A stretch of 64,000 bases of DNA from Sva-07 sp963828415. Lineage in GTDB: Bacteria > Actinomycetota > Acidimicrobiia > Acidimicrobiales > Ilumatobacteraceae. Where the stretch lies: positions 585,384-649,383 of the forward strand of contig CAWHEI010000009.1 in assembly GCA_963828415.1 (NCBI GenBank). Direction: 5' to 3'. The translations under genes and the position numbers were made by a program. The notes beneath the pieces were generated by a model. The model was not told the DNA's origin and ran no database searches. It saw nothing but the letters and a program-made list of their open reading frames with translations. Shown here one piece after another: positions 26,135-34,139 of the stretch (its first letter is position 1; each line of letters opens with the position of its first letter).

Positions 26135-27930
26135 CTGTTGCAGCAGGCGAGCCGATTCGTATCGCCAACTGCTCGGGCTTCTTCGGCGATCGGCCGAGTG
26201 GGGCGCTCGAGATGGTCGAAGGCGGACCGATCGATGTTCTGACCGGAGACTGGCTCGCCGAGCTGACAATGTTGATCCTGAGCCGCATCCGCGCCAAGCA
26301 GGCGAAGGGTGGATTCGCCCGCACGTTCGTGAGCCAGATGGAACAGGTGATGGGCACCTGCCTCGACCAGGGCATCAAGGTGGTGTCCAATGCCGGCGGG
26401 CTCGACCCCGACGGCTGCGCCGATGCGGTGCATGAGGTCGCCGACCGGCTCGGGCTCTCGCCGACGATTGCCTACATCGACGGCGACGATCTGATGCCTC
26501 GAATCACGGAGCTTGCCGAGTCGGGCGCGCTCGCACCGTTCGGGTCGGCGACCAGCCTCGGCGATCCGTCGCGGTTCCTCACCGCCAACGCCTACCTCGG
26601 CTGCTTCGGCATCGTCGACGCTCTCGCCAAAGGCGCCGACATCGTGATCACGGGACGCGTCACCGACGCTGCTGTCACCTGTGGACCAGCCGCGTGGCAC
26701 CACGGCTGGCAGCGCGACGATTTCGACCAGCTCGCCGGGGGAGTGGTTGCGGGCCACATCATCGAATGCAGCGCCCAGGTCACCGGCGGCAACTACTCGT
26801 TCTTCCACGAGATCGACGGTCGCAACGATGTCGGTGGCGGCGCGAGGTTCGGGTTCCCGTGGGCCGAGGTGGCAGCGGATGGGTCGTGCGTGATCGGCAA
26901 GCACGACGGAACCGGTGGTGTGGTCAACGTCGAGACCGTCACGTCGCAGCTGCTGTACGAGATCGGCGGGCCGGAGTACCTCGGACCTGACGTCACGGCG
27001 CGTTTCGACACGATCGAGGTCGAGCAGGTCGAACGTGATCGTGTTCGAGTGTCCGCCACGAAGGGCGCGGCGCCGCCGGCGACGCTGAAGGTCGCAATGA
27101 ACGAGCTCGGCGGGTATCGCAACTCGTTCACGGTGGCGCTCACGGGACTTGACATCGAGGAGAAGGCGGCATTCGCCGAAGCGGCATTCTGGGATGCCTG
27201 CCCCTACGGGCCTGACGACTTCGGATTCATCGAGAACAAGGTGATCCACACGAACAAGCCGGATCCGGCGACGCAGGAAGAAGCGACCGCGATCTGGCGG
27301 GTCACGGTCAAAGACCCCGACGAACGCAAGGTCGGCCGCGCCTTCAACGACGCGATGGTGCACACCGTGCTCGCGGGCATCCCCGGCATGTACGGCCTCG
27401 GCGGCGGCCCGAGCGCCGCGTCCCCGTTCGGGGTGTACCGCCCAGCAACCGTGCCCGCCGACCTGGTCCCGCAGTACGTCCACATCAACGGCGCCACCAC
27501 CCAGATCGACTCGGTCGTTCCCGCCGTCGCGGAACTTGGTTCCCCGAGCCCAGGTCTCCGGGAACCACGACCGGTCGGGGATGGCTCAGCGGGGCCGATG
27601 GTGGAGGTGCCGTTGGGATCGTTCGTCGGGACGCGCTCGGGCGACAAGGGCGGCGATGCGAACCTGGGCGTGTACGCCCGCACCGACGCCGGCTGGGCCT
27701 GGCTCGACGCTGAGCTGACGGTCGAACGACTCCAGCAACTGCTCCCGGAGACCGCTGCGCTCGCCGTCGATCGCTACCGGTTCCCGAATCTCCGCTCGCT
27801 CAACTTCGTGGTCCGTGGACTCCTGCAGGAAGGTGTCGCCGCCTCGACCCGCCAGGACGCGCAGGCGAAGGCCCTGGGCGAGTGGTTGCGAGCCCGCATC
27901 GTGTCCGTGCCGGGGTCCGTGTTGGCCTGA
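26131..27930 (+). CDS. AtuA family protein (acyclic terpene utilization)
   Basis: 599 aa. The large AtuA/DUF1446 domain (residues about 8-460) has IRIANCSGFFGDRPSGALEMV, VVSNAGGLDPDGCADAVH and ADIVITGRVTDAAVTCGPAAWHHGW. A C-terminal AtuA-like ferredoxin-fold domain (about 492-595) has VPLGSFVGTRSGDKGGDANLGVYAR. In Pseudomonas AtuA works with geranyl-CoA carboxylase in citronellol/geraniol breakdown. The ATG overlaps the previous stop (ATGA). The linker at residues about 470-479 is encoded by a copy of the 29-bp palindrome, still in frame. The substrate here may be another branched acyl-CoA. Confidence 0.88.
   Translation: MTVAAGEPIRIANCSGFFGDRPSGALEMVEGGPIDVLTGDWLAELTMLILSRIRAKQAKGGFARTFVSQMEQVMGTCLDQGIKVVSNAGGLDPDGCADAVHEVADRLGLSPTIAYIDGDDLMPRITELAESGALAPFGSATSLGDPSRFLTANAYLGCFGIVDALAKGADIVITGRVTDAAVTCGPAAWHHGWQRDDFDQLAGGVVAGHIIECSAQVTGGNYSFFHEIDGRNDVGGGARFGFPWAEVAADGSCVIGKHDGTGGVVNVETVTSQLLYEIGGPEYLGPDVTARFDTIEVEQVERDRVRVSATKGAAPPATLKVAMNELGGYRNSFTVALTGLDIEEKAAFAEAAFWDACPYGPDDFGFIENKVIHTNKPDPATQEEATAIWRVTVKDPDERKVGRAFNDAMVHTVLAGIPGMYGLGGGPSAASPFGVYRPATVPADLVPQYVHINGATTQIDSVVPAVAELGSPSPGLREPRPVGDGSAGPMVEVPLGSFVGTRSGDKGGDANLGVYARTDAGWAWLDAELTVERLQQLLPETAALAVDRYRFPNLRSLNFVVRGLLQEGVAASTRQDAQAKALGEWLRARIVSVPGSVLA
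27538..27566. repeat. 29-bp palindromic repeat inside the AtuA coding sequence
   Basis: Ends GGTTCCC and GGGAACC enclose a centre nearly identical to the copies at 16310-16338 and 16344-16372. Here it lies within an open reading frame, encoding GSPSPGLREP in the linker between the two AtuA domains, where an insertion would be tolerated. Confidence 0.75.
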
Positions 27931-27961
27931 GCACCCCGCCGCGCTCGAGCGGAGGAGTCGC

Positions 27962-28039
27962 TCAGACGATTTCGTTGCCGTGGGGGTCGATGATGTGCCA
28001 GGTGCCGTGGTCGTCGCGGTAGACCTGGAAGCCTTGTTC
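27962..28039 (-). pseudogene. Orphan 25-codon coding-like fragment
   Basis: In the 133-bp gap after the AtuA gene, the minus strand reads EQGFQVYRDDHGTWHIIDPH followed by GNEIV and a TGA. An in-frame stop lies directly upstream at 28040-28042 and there is no start codon. It looks like the C-terminal tail of a degraded gene. I do not recognise the parent family with confidence. Confidence 0.35.
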
Positions 28040-28063
28040 TCAGCTGGCCGCGCCCACCACGGC

Positions 28064-29038
28064 TCAGGGCGTGATGACGACTTTGCCGACTGCGGTGCGG
28101 TCCATCAGCGAACGGAGCGCATCGCCTGCGCGCTCGAGCGGGTAGCGCGCCGACACGTGAGGTCGGAGTTCACCGGACGCGACCAGCCGGATCAACTCGT
28201 CGCTGATCTTGGCGTTCAGTTCCGGTTGGCGGGCGGTCATCGCGCCGTAGAAGACGCCGACGATCTGGCAGCCCTTGAGCAGCGTCAGGTTGAGCGGGAT
28301 CGATGGGATGCCGCCCGTGAACCCGATCACGAGGAACCGGCCTTCCCAACCAATCGCCCTGAGCGCCTGCTCGGCCTTGTCGCCGCCCACCGCGTCGTAG
28401 ACGACGTCGACGCCTTGACCGTTCGTCAGCTCTTTGGTGCGTTCCTTGAGGTTCTCGGTGGCGTAGTTGATGGTCTCGTCGGCGCCTCGCTCGCGGCACA
28501 GGTCGAGCTTCTCCTCGGTCGATGCTGCCGCGATCACCCGGGCACCCATGAGCTTGCCGAGCTCCACCGCAGATACCCCGAGTGCGCCGCCGGCACCGAG
28601 CACGAGCATCGACTCGCCCGGCTGGATGTTCGCCCGGTGCCTGAGTGCGTACAGCGTCGTGCCGTATGCGTAGTTCAGCCCGGTGGCGACAGCGAAGTCG
28701 ACCGAACTCGGTAGCCGACGCGCGGTGGCAGCGGGAATCGCGAGTTGTTCGGCGTACCCGCCGGTTGTTCCGAGGCCACCGACGACACGGTCGCCAACCG
28801 ACCAGTCCGCCACGCCGTCGCCAACGGCCACAACGATTCCCGCCGCCTCGCCGCCGGGGATGTAGGGCGGCGTCGGATGGAACTGGTACTTGTCCTCGAG
28901 CATGAGGGTGTCGGGGAACGTCACCGCCGACGCCTTCACTTCGATCAACAATTCGCCGTCACCGGCCGTCGGGTCATCCATCTCCTCGACGACCAGCGCC
29001 TCGGGCGGCCCGAACTCCTGACACACCACAGCCTTCAT
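28064..29038 (-). CDS. NADPH:quinone oxidoreductase-like, zinc-free MDR family
   Basis: 324 aa. It starts MKAVVCQEFGPPEALVVEE and has ASAVTFPDTLMLEDKY, PPYIPGGEAAGIVVAVGDGV, a glycine-rich NADPH site SMLVLGAGGALGVSAVELGK, and YDAVGGDKAEQALR. It lacks the zinc-ligand cysteines of alcohol dehydrogenases, as in the quinone reductase / crotonyl reductase subgroup. It probably reduces quinones or enoyl compounds with NADPH. It faces the AtuA operon and has no obvious operon partner. Confidence 0.88.
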   Translation of the reverse strand: MKAVVCQEFGPPEALVVEEMDDPTAGDGELLIEVKASAVTFPDTLMLEDKYQFHPTPPYIPGGEAAGIVVAVGDGVADWSVGDRVVGGLGTTGGYAEQLAIPAATARRLPSSVDFAVATGLNYAYGTTLYALRHRANIQPGESMLVLGAGGALGVSAVELGKLMGARVIAAASTEEKLDLCRERGADETINYATENLKERTKELTNGQGVDVVYDAVGGDKAEQALRAIGWEGRFLVIGFTGGIPSIPLNLTLLKGCQIVGVFYGAMTARQPELNAKISDELIRLVASGELRPHVSARYPLERAGDALRSLMDRTAVGKVVITP

Positions 29039-29086
29039 GACCAGCGACAGTAGACGGCGGACCCGGCCTCCGGTGGCGAGGCGTCG

Positions 29087-29545
29087 TCAGTCAGCGATCG
29101 TCAGACGATCGAGGAGCGGTCGTTGGCCGGCGACGATCACCAGCTGCGCCGACTCGAGGTCGAACCAGGCAGCACGGTCGATCTCCGGGAAGACTTGGAT
29201 GCGCCCGGACTTCGGCGGCCACTCGAGCTCGAAAGTGTTGCTGACGATGGCGTCGGCGTTCAGATCTCCCTCCAATGCCCATGCCTGCACGACCTTGCCA
29301 CCGGCCTGACGGATCTCGCCCAAATCGACCAGCTCTCCCTCGGGCATCGGCACCCCGAGCTCCTCGTGGAACTCACGTCGGGCCACGGCGAGCGGTTCCT
29401 CGCCTGGTTCGATTTCACCCTTGGGGATCGTCCAGGCGCCCTCGTGACGCCGCTGCCAGAACGGGCCGCCCATGTGCCCGAGCAACACCTCGACAGCACC
29501 GTCAGCCGTGTGCCGGAACAGCACGATGCCGGCGCTCCGCTTCAC
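29087..29545 (-). CDS. Nudix hydrolase
   Basis: 152 aa from GTG 29545, which overlaps the helicase stop (GTGA). The Nudix box GEIEPGEEPLAVARREFHEELG fits GX5EX7REUXEEXGU. RSAGIVLFRHT begins the beta-strand core and GPFWQRRHEGAWTIPKGE matches the DR1025/Ap4A-like Nudix group often annotated as bis(5'-nucleosyl)-tetraphosphatase. It hydrolyses a nucleoside diphosphate linked to another group; the substrate is not determined. It shares a transcript with the helicase. Confidence 0.9.
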   Translation of the reverse strand: MKRSAGIVLFRHTADGAVEVLLGHMGGPFWQRRHEGAWTIPKGEIEPGEEPLAVARREFHEELGVPMPEGELVDLGEIRQAGGKVVQAWALEGDLNADAIVSNTFELEWPPKSGRIQVFPEIDRAAWFDLESAQLVIVAGQRPLLDRLTIAD

Positions 29546-32175
29546 CGCAACGGCCCCAGCTCGACCAATCGCAACACCACCCGGTCGGTCTCGCGGGATC
29601 CGTCGAGGTCGACGATCGCCTCGATTCGCCACTCGTTGGAATCCTCCGGGTCGTGCAGGATCTGCGTCACCCGACCCGATGCCCGGTCGTAGCGGAACAA
29701 CTCGCCCGATCGCGCCGTCGCGTCGTCGAGCACGTCGGTGAACTCGTCGCGATATGGAGCCATCGCAGCGATCACGTCCTCACCGGACTGCCACCGATCA
29801 CGATCGGCAGCATCCGCGACGAGCTCGTCGTAGCCGTTGCGGCGCGCCAGGCGCTGCACCCAGTCGAACGCCCGGTTGCGCACCATCACCCGGAACGCCC
29901 GGTCGTCGTCGACGATCGAGCGCTCACCGGTCGGCAACGTCGGTCGTAGATCGTCGACCGACGCAGCATCCTCGGGATGCAGCAGCCGCTCCCATTCGTC
30001 GATCAGGCTCGAGTCGACGTGACGCACGACGGCGCCGAGCCACGCCACCATGTCGCCGAGCTCCGGCGTCGCCAGCTCCTCGGGCACGTTCTGCACGAGA
30101 CCCTTGTAGACGTCCGACAGGTACCGCAGCACCACGCCTTCCGACCGCTTCAGCCCGTAGTCGTTGACGTACTCACCGAACGTCATCGCCCGCTCGTACA
30201 TCTCGCGCACGATCGCCTTCGGGGCCACCGTGTCGCCGCCCACCCACGGATGCCGTGTTCGGAACTCGTTGAAGTTGCCGTAGATCCACGCCGAGTTCGG
30301 CTTCGGGTACTCCACCTGCGACAAGCGCTCCATGCGCTCCTCGTACTCGACGCCCGACGACTTCATCTCCGCCATCAACTCGTCCTTGGCCCGCTTCACC
30401 TGCGCAGCCAGCACCACGCCGGGGTTCTCCTGCACCGACTCGATGACCGTCAACATGTTCAACGCATGGTCGATCGCATCACCGGACCCTGCCTCGGCCC
30501 CGTCCGCGGCTTCCGCCTCGGCGGCGGGCAGTGCGTGCAGTGCCTCGACCGCCCACAGCGACAACGGCTGGTGCAGCGCGAACTGATCCTGCAGGTCGAA
30601 GTTGACCCGCACGCGCCGCCCGTACTCGTCGGGCTCGTCGGGGAACTCCAGCATCTCCGCCTCGACCAGCGATCGATAGATCGAGATCGCCCGGCGGATG
30701 TGTGCCCGCTGGCGCCTCCGCGGCTCGTGGTTGTCGGTCAACAGCGTCCGCACCGCCCGACACCCGTCGACTTCCGTCCCGTCGGGGTCGTGTACGACCG
30801 GTCGGTCGAGCAGGTTCATCACCATCTGGTGGCTCACCTGGAAGTGCGACTTCAACTCCTCGGGCTCGCCGCCGACCAACTTGTCGAACGTCTCCTGGGT
30901 CCAGTGCGCGTAACCCCGTTCGGGTTGCTTCTTCTTGACGACCTTCTTCTTGCCGCTCGCTGCCGCCTTCTCGCCGAGGCGTTGGTTCTCGACCACGTGT
31001 TCGGGTGCCTGCACCCACACGTCGCCGCGGTCGTCGAACCCCTTGCGGCCGGCCCGCCCGCCGATCTGCGCGAACTCACGGTTCGACAGGATCCGCACGC
31101 CGGACCCGTCGTACTTGCACAACTGCGTGAACAGCACCGACCGGATCGGCACGTTCACGCCCACCCCGAGCGTGTCGGTGCCGCAGATGATCTTGAGCAG
31201 CCCATCTTGTGCGAGCTTCTCCACCAGCAGGCGGTACTTGGGCAGCAAGCCGGCGTGGTGCACGCCGACGCCGGCGGTGATGAAGCGACGGAGGTCCTTG
31301 CCGATGGGCGAGTCGAACCGGAACCCGGCCAGCGCCTCCTTCACGGCGGCCTTCTCCGTCTTGCTCAGCGGGTCGAGCGCCAGGTAGTTCTGTGCCGCCT
31401 CGGTCGCGTCCTTCTGCGTGAAGTGCACCAGGTAGATCGGTGCTCGACCCGACTCCAGCAACGACGTGACGCTGTTGTGCAACGTCGTGGTGCGGTACTC
31501 GAAGTCGAGCGGCACCGGCCGCTGCACCGACTTGACGACGGTCGTGTCGCGCCCAGTGCGCTCGGTCAGGTCCTGGCGGAAGAACTCGACGTTGCCGAGC
31601 GTCGCCGACATCAACAGGAACTGGGTGTGTGGGAGTTCCAGCAACGGCACCTGCCACGCCCAGCCCCGCTGCGGGTCGCCGTAGTAGTGGAACTCGTCGA
31701 CCACGGCGACATCGACCGGCGCATCACGCCCGTCGCGCAACGCCCAATTGGCGAGGATCTCCTGCGTGCAGCAGATGATCGGTGCGTCGGGGTTCACGGC
31801 GGCGTCGCCGGTGACCATCCCCACCCGGTCGGAACCGAACTCGCGGCACAACGCGAAGAACTTCTCGCTCACGAGCGCCTTGATCGGCGCCGTGTACACG
31901 CTCCGCTTGCCCTCGGCCAGCGCCGCGAAGTGAGCCGCCGCAGCGACGAGCGACTTCCCCGACCCGGTCGGCGTGTTGAGGATCACGTGGTTGCCGAGCA
32001 CCACCTCGAAGATCGCTTCCTCCTGGGCCGGGTACAACTCGAGGCCGATCTCCTCGGCATAGCTGGTGAACCCGGCCAGGATCGCGTCGCCGTCGATCGT
32101 GCCGTCGACCGACCGCGCTCCCGGTCCCGGCAGGTGCCGGATCAGCGGCGGATCCGCGGCGTGTGGCGACGTCAT
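29542..32175 (-). CDS. DEAD/DEAH-box RNA helicase, Ski2-like, with DUF3516 C-terminus
   Basis: 877 aa. Motif I is ILNTPTGSGKSLVA, Ia is YTAPIKALVSEKF, II is VAVVDEFHYYGD (DEFH), III is LLMSATLGN, and VI is QIGGRAGRKGFDD. The motif set and GTDTLGVGVNVPIR match Ski2/HelY-like helicases. After an Ala/Lys-rich linker with KKKVVKKKQPE, the C-terminal 400 residues correspond to DUF3516. Such proteins unwind structured RNA in processing or decay. The nearby ATG at 32175 gives a full N-terminus. Confidence 0.9.
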   Translation of the reverse strand: MTSPHAADPPLIRHLPGPGARSVDGTIDGDAILAGFTSYAEEIGLELYPAQEEAIFEVVLGNHVILNTPTGSGKSLVAAAAHFAALAEGKRSVYTAPIKALVSEKFFALCREFGSDRVGMVTGDAAVNPDAPIICCTQEILANWALRDGRDAPVDVAVVDEFHYYGDPQRGWAWQVPLLELPHTQFLLMSATLGNVEFFRQDLTERTGRDTTVVKSVQRPVPLDFEYRTTTLHNSVTSLLESGRAPIYLVHFTQKDATEAAQNYLALDPLSKTEKAAVKEALAGFRFDSPIGKDLRRFITAGVGVHHAGLLPKYRLLVEKLAQDGLLKIICGTDTLGVGVNVPIRSVLFTQLCKYDGSGVRILSNREFAQIGGRAGRKGFDDRGDVWVQAPEHVVENQRLGEKAAASGKKKVVKKKQPERGYAHWTQETFDKLVGGEPEELKSHFQVSHQMVMNLLDRPVVHDPDGTEVDGCRAVRTLLTDNHEPRRRQRAHIRRAISIYRSLVEAEMLEFPDEPDEYGRRVRVNFDLQDQFALHQPLSLWAVEALHALPAAEAEAADGAEAGSGDAIDHALNMLTVIESVQENPGVVLAAQVKRAKDELMAEMKSSGVEYEERMERLSQVEYPKPNSAWIYGNFNEFRTRHPWVGGDTVAPKAIVREMYERAMTFGEYVNDYGLKRSEGVVLRYLSDVYKGLVQNVPEELATPELGDMVAWLGAVVRHVDSSLIDEWERLLHPEDAASVDDLRPTLPTGERSIVDDDRAFRVMVRNRAFDWVQRLARRNGYDELVADAADRDRWQSGEDVIAAMAPYRDEFTDVLDDATARSGELFRYDRASGRVTQILHDPEDSNEWRIEAIVDLDGSRETDRVVLRLVELGPLR

Positions 32176-32202
32176 GTCCGTTCGAGGGTACGCACGGATC
32201 GG

Positions 32203-32877
32203 TCAGGTGACTCGTTCGACGAGCGACCGCATCGTTGCCCGCTCGGCGTCGGACAGGTTTGCGTCGCGCAGACGCAGCTCCAGCGCTCTCGGCAACTCGC
32301 GCACGGCGGCGCTCCGGTCGATCGACGACACGAACCCGTGGACGAAGAAGCGCCGCCCGGCTGCGACCACGGAGTTCGTGAGCGCGGAACCGTCGGGCTG
32401 GCCTGCTGCGACCGTGAGCCAGGTGTTCGCAGCGTCGAGGCCGGCCACACCGCGGCGGGAATTGCTCCAGTCGATCACGACCGGGCCGGCGTCGGTGAGC
32501 ACGACGTTGTCCGGATGGAGGTCGAGGTGGACGAGTCGGTCGCCGCCCACGACGGCAGTGGGGAGATCGTGATCGGGCAGTGGAATGCGCCCGAGCAGCT
32601 CGACCAACTCCGCGAGCTGCCGCGCCTTGCTCCTCATCGTCCACGGACGAGCGCTCATCTCGGCGAGCATCGTCGGCCCGTCGAGCCGTTGCATGACGAT
32701 GTCCGGTCCATCGGCATCGAACACCTCGGGCACCGGATAGCCGTGCGCGCCGCAGTGTTGCATCGTCAGTGCTTCGACCTCGGTCGTTCGTCCACGGCGG
32801 TTCCGGCGCAGCACCCGTCCCGTCCCGGCCTCGAAGACGTCGCAGTCACGTCCCCGACCGATCAACTTGCCGGTCAT
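32203..32877 (-). CDS. Aminoglycoside phosphotransferase/kinase-like protein
   Basis: 224 aa. The kinase-like catalytic loop is RLVHLDLHPDNVVLTDAGPVVIDWSNSRRG: an HxDxxxxN brick followed by the Asp of the metal-binding DxS/DxD site. The N-terminal LIGRGRDCDVFEAGTGRVLRR resembles a reduced glycine loop. It is smaller than typical APH enzymes (about 260-300 aa). It probably phosphorylates a small molecule. No resistance role can be claimed from sequence. Confidence 0.75.
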   Translation of the reverse strand: MTGKLIGRGRDCDVFEAGTGRVLRRNRRGRTTEVEALTMQHCGAHGYPVPEVFDADGPDIVMQRLDGPTMLAEMSARPWTMRSKARQLAELVELLGRIPLPDHDLPTAVVGGDRLVHLDLHPDNVVLTDAGPVVIDWSNSRRGVAGLDAANTWLTVAAGQPDGSALTNSVVAAGRRFFVHGFVSSIDRSAAVRELPRALELRLRDANLSDAERATMRSLVERVT

Positions 32878-32889
32878 GATCGGGATCGG

Positions 32890-32952
32890 TCAGTCGCCGA
32901 GGTCGATCAAGATGCCGAGGTCGATCGAGCCCTTGCACAGTTCGATGCCCAT
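32890..32952 (-). pseudogene. 20-codon remnant resembling the N-terminus of a VOC (glyoxalase) protein
   Basis: The ATG at 32952 opens a 20-residue frame MGIELCKGSIDLGILIDLGD, ended by TGA. The KxSIDLGIxI pattern is what VOC/glyoxalase-fold proteins often show at the first beta-strand. The rest of a VOC domain is absent. It sits 16 bp after the DUF2071 stop and 12 bp before the kinase-like gene start, so it could instead be a translated leader. Remnant status is inference. Confidence 0.35.
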
Positions 32953-32968
32953 TGCGGAACCGTAGCCG

Positions 32969-33730
32969 TCACACTCGGACAGGCCGCCCGAAACGGGCGT
33001 CGATCGGTGCTGCGAGTCGGGCGATCGGGTCGCCCGTGGGAGCGCTCAGCCCCGTGGCGGTGATCGCCGAGTCGTCGAGTTCCACGATCGTCGCCGCTCG
33101 CAGCGTCCACGGTGGATGATCGACAGGATGGTGACGCAACTGCCCCCGCCACGCAGCCACAGTGCCCCACCGTGCGGTGAGGAACTCGTCGAGCGCTGTC
33201 GGTTCGACCACGGCCCCTGCCTCGATCACCAGCCTGGTCGCAGCAGCGGGAGACCGTGGCCACCGTCGTCGTGTCGTCTCGTAGGTCCACCGGTCGCCCG
33301 ACCGTTCGATCGTCATCATCGACCACACGTACGGGAACCCGATCGTCCATCGTGCGAACGCCACGACGGGGAGCCGAGCGGCGTCGAGCGACAGGAACCA
33401 CACCGCACGGTGTCCGGCTGCGTCGACGACATACGTGCGCACGTTCGTCTCGGCGAACGTCGAGATCCACGGCAGGGACGGCAGGACACTCGGGCCCGCC
33501 TGTCGCATCCGGAACGGCACGAGTGACACCCATGCTCTCGGTCCAGCTCCGTCGTCGAACGTGTCGACTCGAAGCCCGTGCGGCAACAATGCCTGTACGT
33601 CGTCAGGGTCATGGGCCCAGTGCACGAACGCGAGGTCGTCCCAGCGGTTGCTCAGCCACGGCCGGGCGATCGGCGTGGGGCACGTCGCCGACAGGGGCTG
33701 TGGTTCGGCCGCCGTCGGTACGCTCGTCAC
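32969..33730 (-). CDS. DUF2071 (YqjF-like) protein
   Basis: 253 aa from GTG 33730; ATG 33742 is an alternative that overlaps the divergent gene. Motifs of the DUF2071/YqjF family are WDDLAFVHWAHDPDDVQALLPHGLRVDTFDD, RAWVSLVPFRMR, TFAETNVRTYVVD and GVWFLSLDA-type RAVWFLSLDAARLPVVAFAR. The family has a beta-rich fold related to acetoacetate decarboxylase; function unknown. It abuts the DUF971 gene head to head. Confidence 0.8.
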   Translation of the reverse strand: MTSVPTAAEPQPLSATCPTPIARPWLSNRWDDLAFVHWAHDPDDVQALLPHGLRVDTFDDGAGPRAWVSLVPFRMRQAGPSVLPSLPWISTFAETNVRTYVVDAAGHRAVWFLSLDAARLPVVAFARWTIGFPYVWSMMTIERSGDRWTYETTRRRWPRSPAAATRLVIEAGAVVEPTALDEFLTARWGTVAAWRGQLRHHPVDHPPWTLRAATIVELDDSAITATGLSAPTGDPIARLAAPIDARFGRPVRV

Positions 33731-34078
33731 GTGGCCAAGCATGACATCGAATCCGTCGAAGTGGACCGTCAATCGCACGTCGAAGTCCTCTTCGAGGACG
33801 GCGTGCGGGCCCGCTTCGAACTTGCGCCGCTTCGCCAGGCCTGCCCCTGCGCCGACTGCAATGCGCGGCGCACCCGCGACCAGCCGGTGGCACCATGGAT
33901 CGACGAGGGGCAGCCGATCACGATCACCGACGCCGAGCTGTCGGGCGCCTGGGGTCTCAGCCTCGATTGGAGCGACGGCCACTCGACCGGCATCTATGCC
34001 TGGGAGAAGCTCCGGTCGTGGGTCGACGCGGGCCAGGTCGGTGCCATCGCCGATCAGGGCAGCGATCCCGATTCGTGA
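33731..34078 (+). CDS. DUF971 (gamma-butyrobetaine hydroxylase-like N-terminal domain) protein
   Basis: 115 aa from GTG 33731. The sequence HDIESVEVDRQSHVEVLFEDG, LAPLRQACPCADCNARR and GAWGLSLDWSDGHSTGIYAWEKLRSW is the stand-alone DUF971 domain. The two cysteines of CPCADC fit a zinc- or cluster-binding knuckle seen in this family. Stand-alone members are often linked to Fe-S or carnitine metabolism, but the role is unproven. Start set by the domain length; the divergent GTG start is directly adjacent. Confidence 0.82.
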   Translation: MAKHDIESVEVDRQSHVEVLFEDGVRARFELAPLRQACPCADCNARRTRDQPVAPWIDEGQPITITDAELSGAWGLSLDWSDGHSTGIYAWEKLRSWVDAGQVGAIADQGSDPDS

Positions 34079-34139
34079 ACGCTCGATGACGTCGTCGGCG
34101 TGCCGAGTATCCGCCGTCACTCCCGGGTAGCTTCGCCGC

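Noticed and set aside
24581..26269. A 562-codon minus-strand frame opposite the carboxylase alpha gene
   Set aside because: Shadow of a clear biotin carboxylase; no motifs of its own.
29977..33063. A 1028-codon open frame on the plus strand
   Set aside because: It is antisense to the Ski2-like helicase and kinase-like genes, whose motifs are unmistakable; the antisense protein is His/Arg/Val-rich with no domain, as expected from GC-rich codon shadowing.
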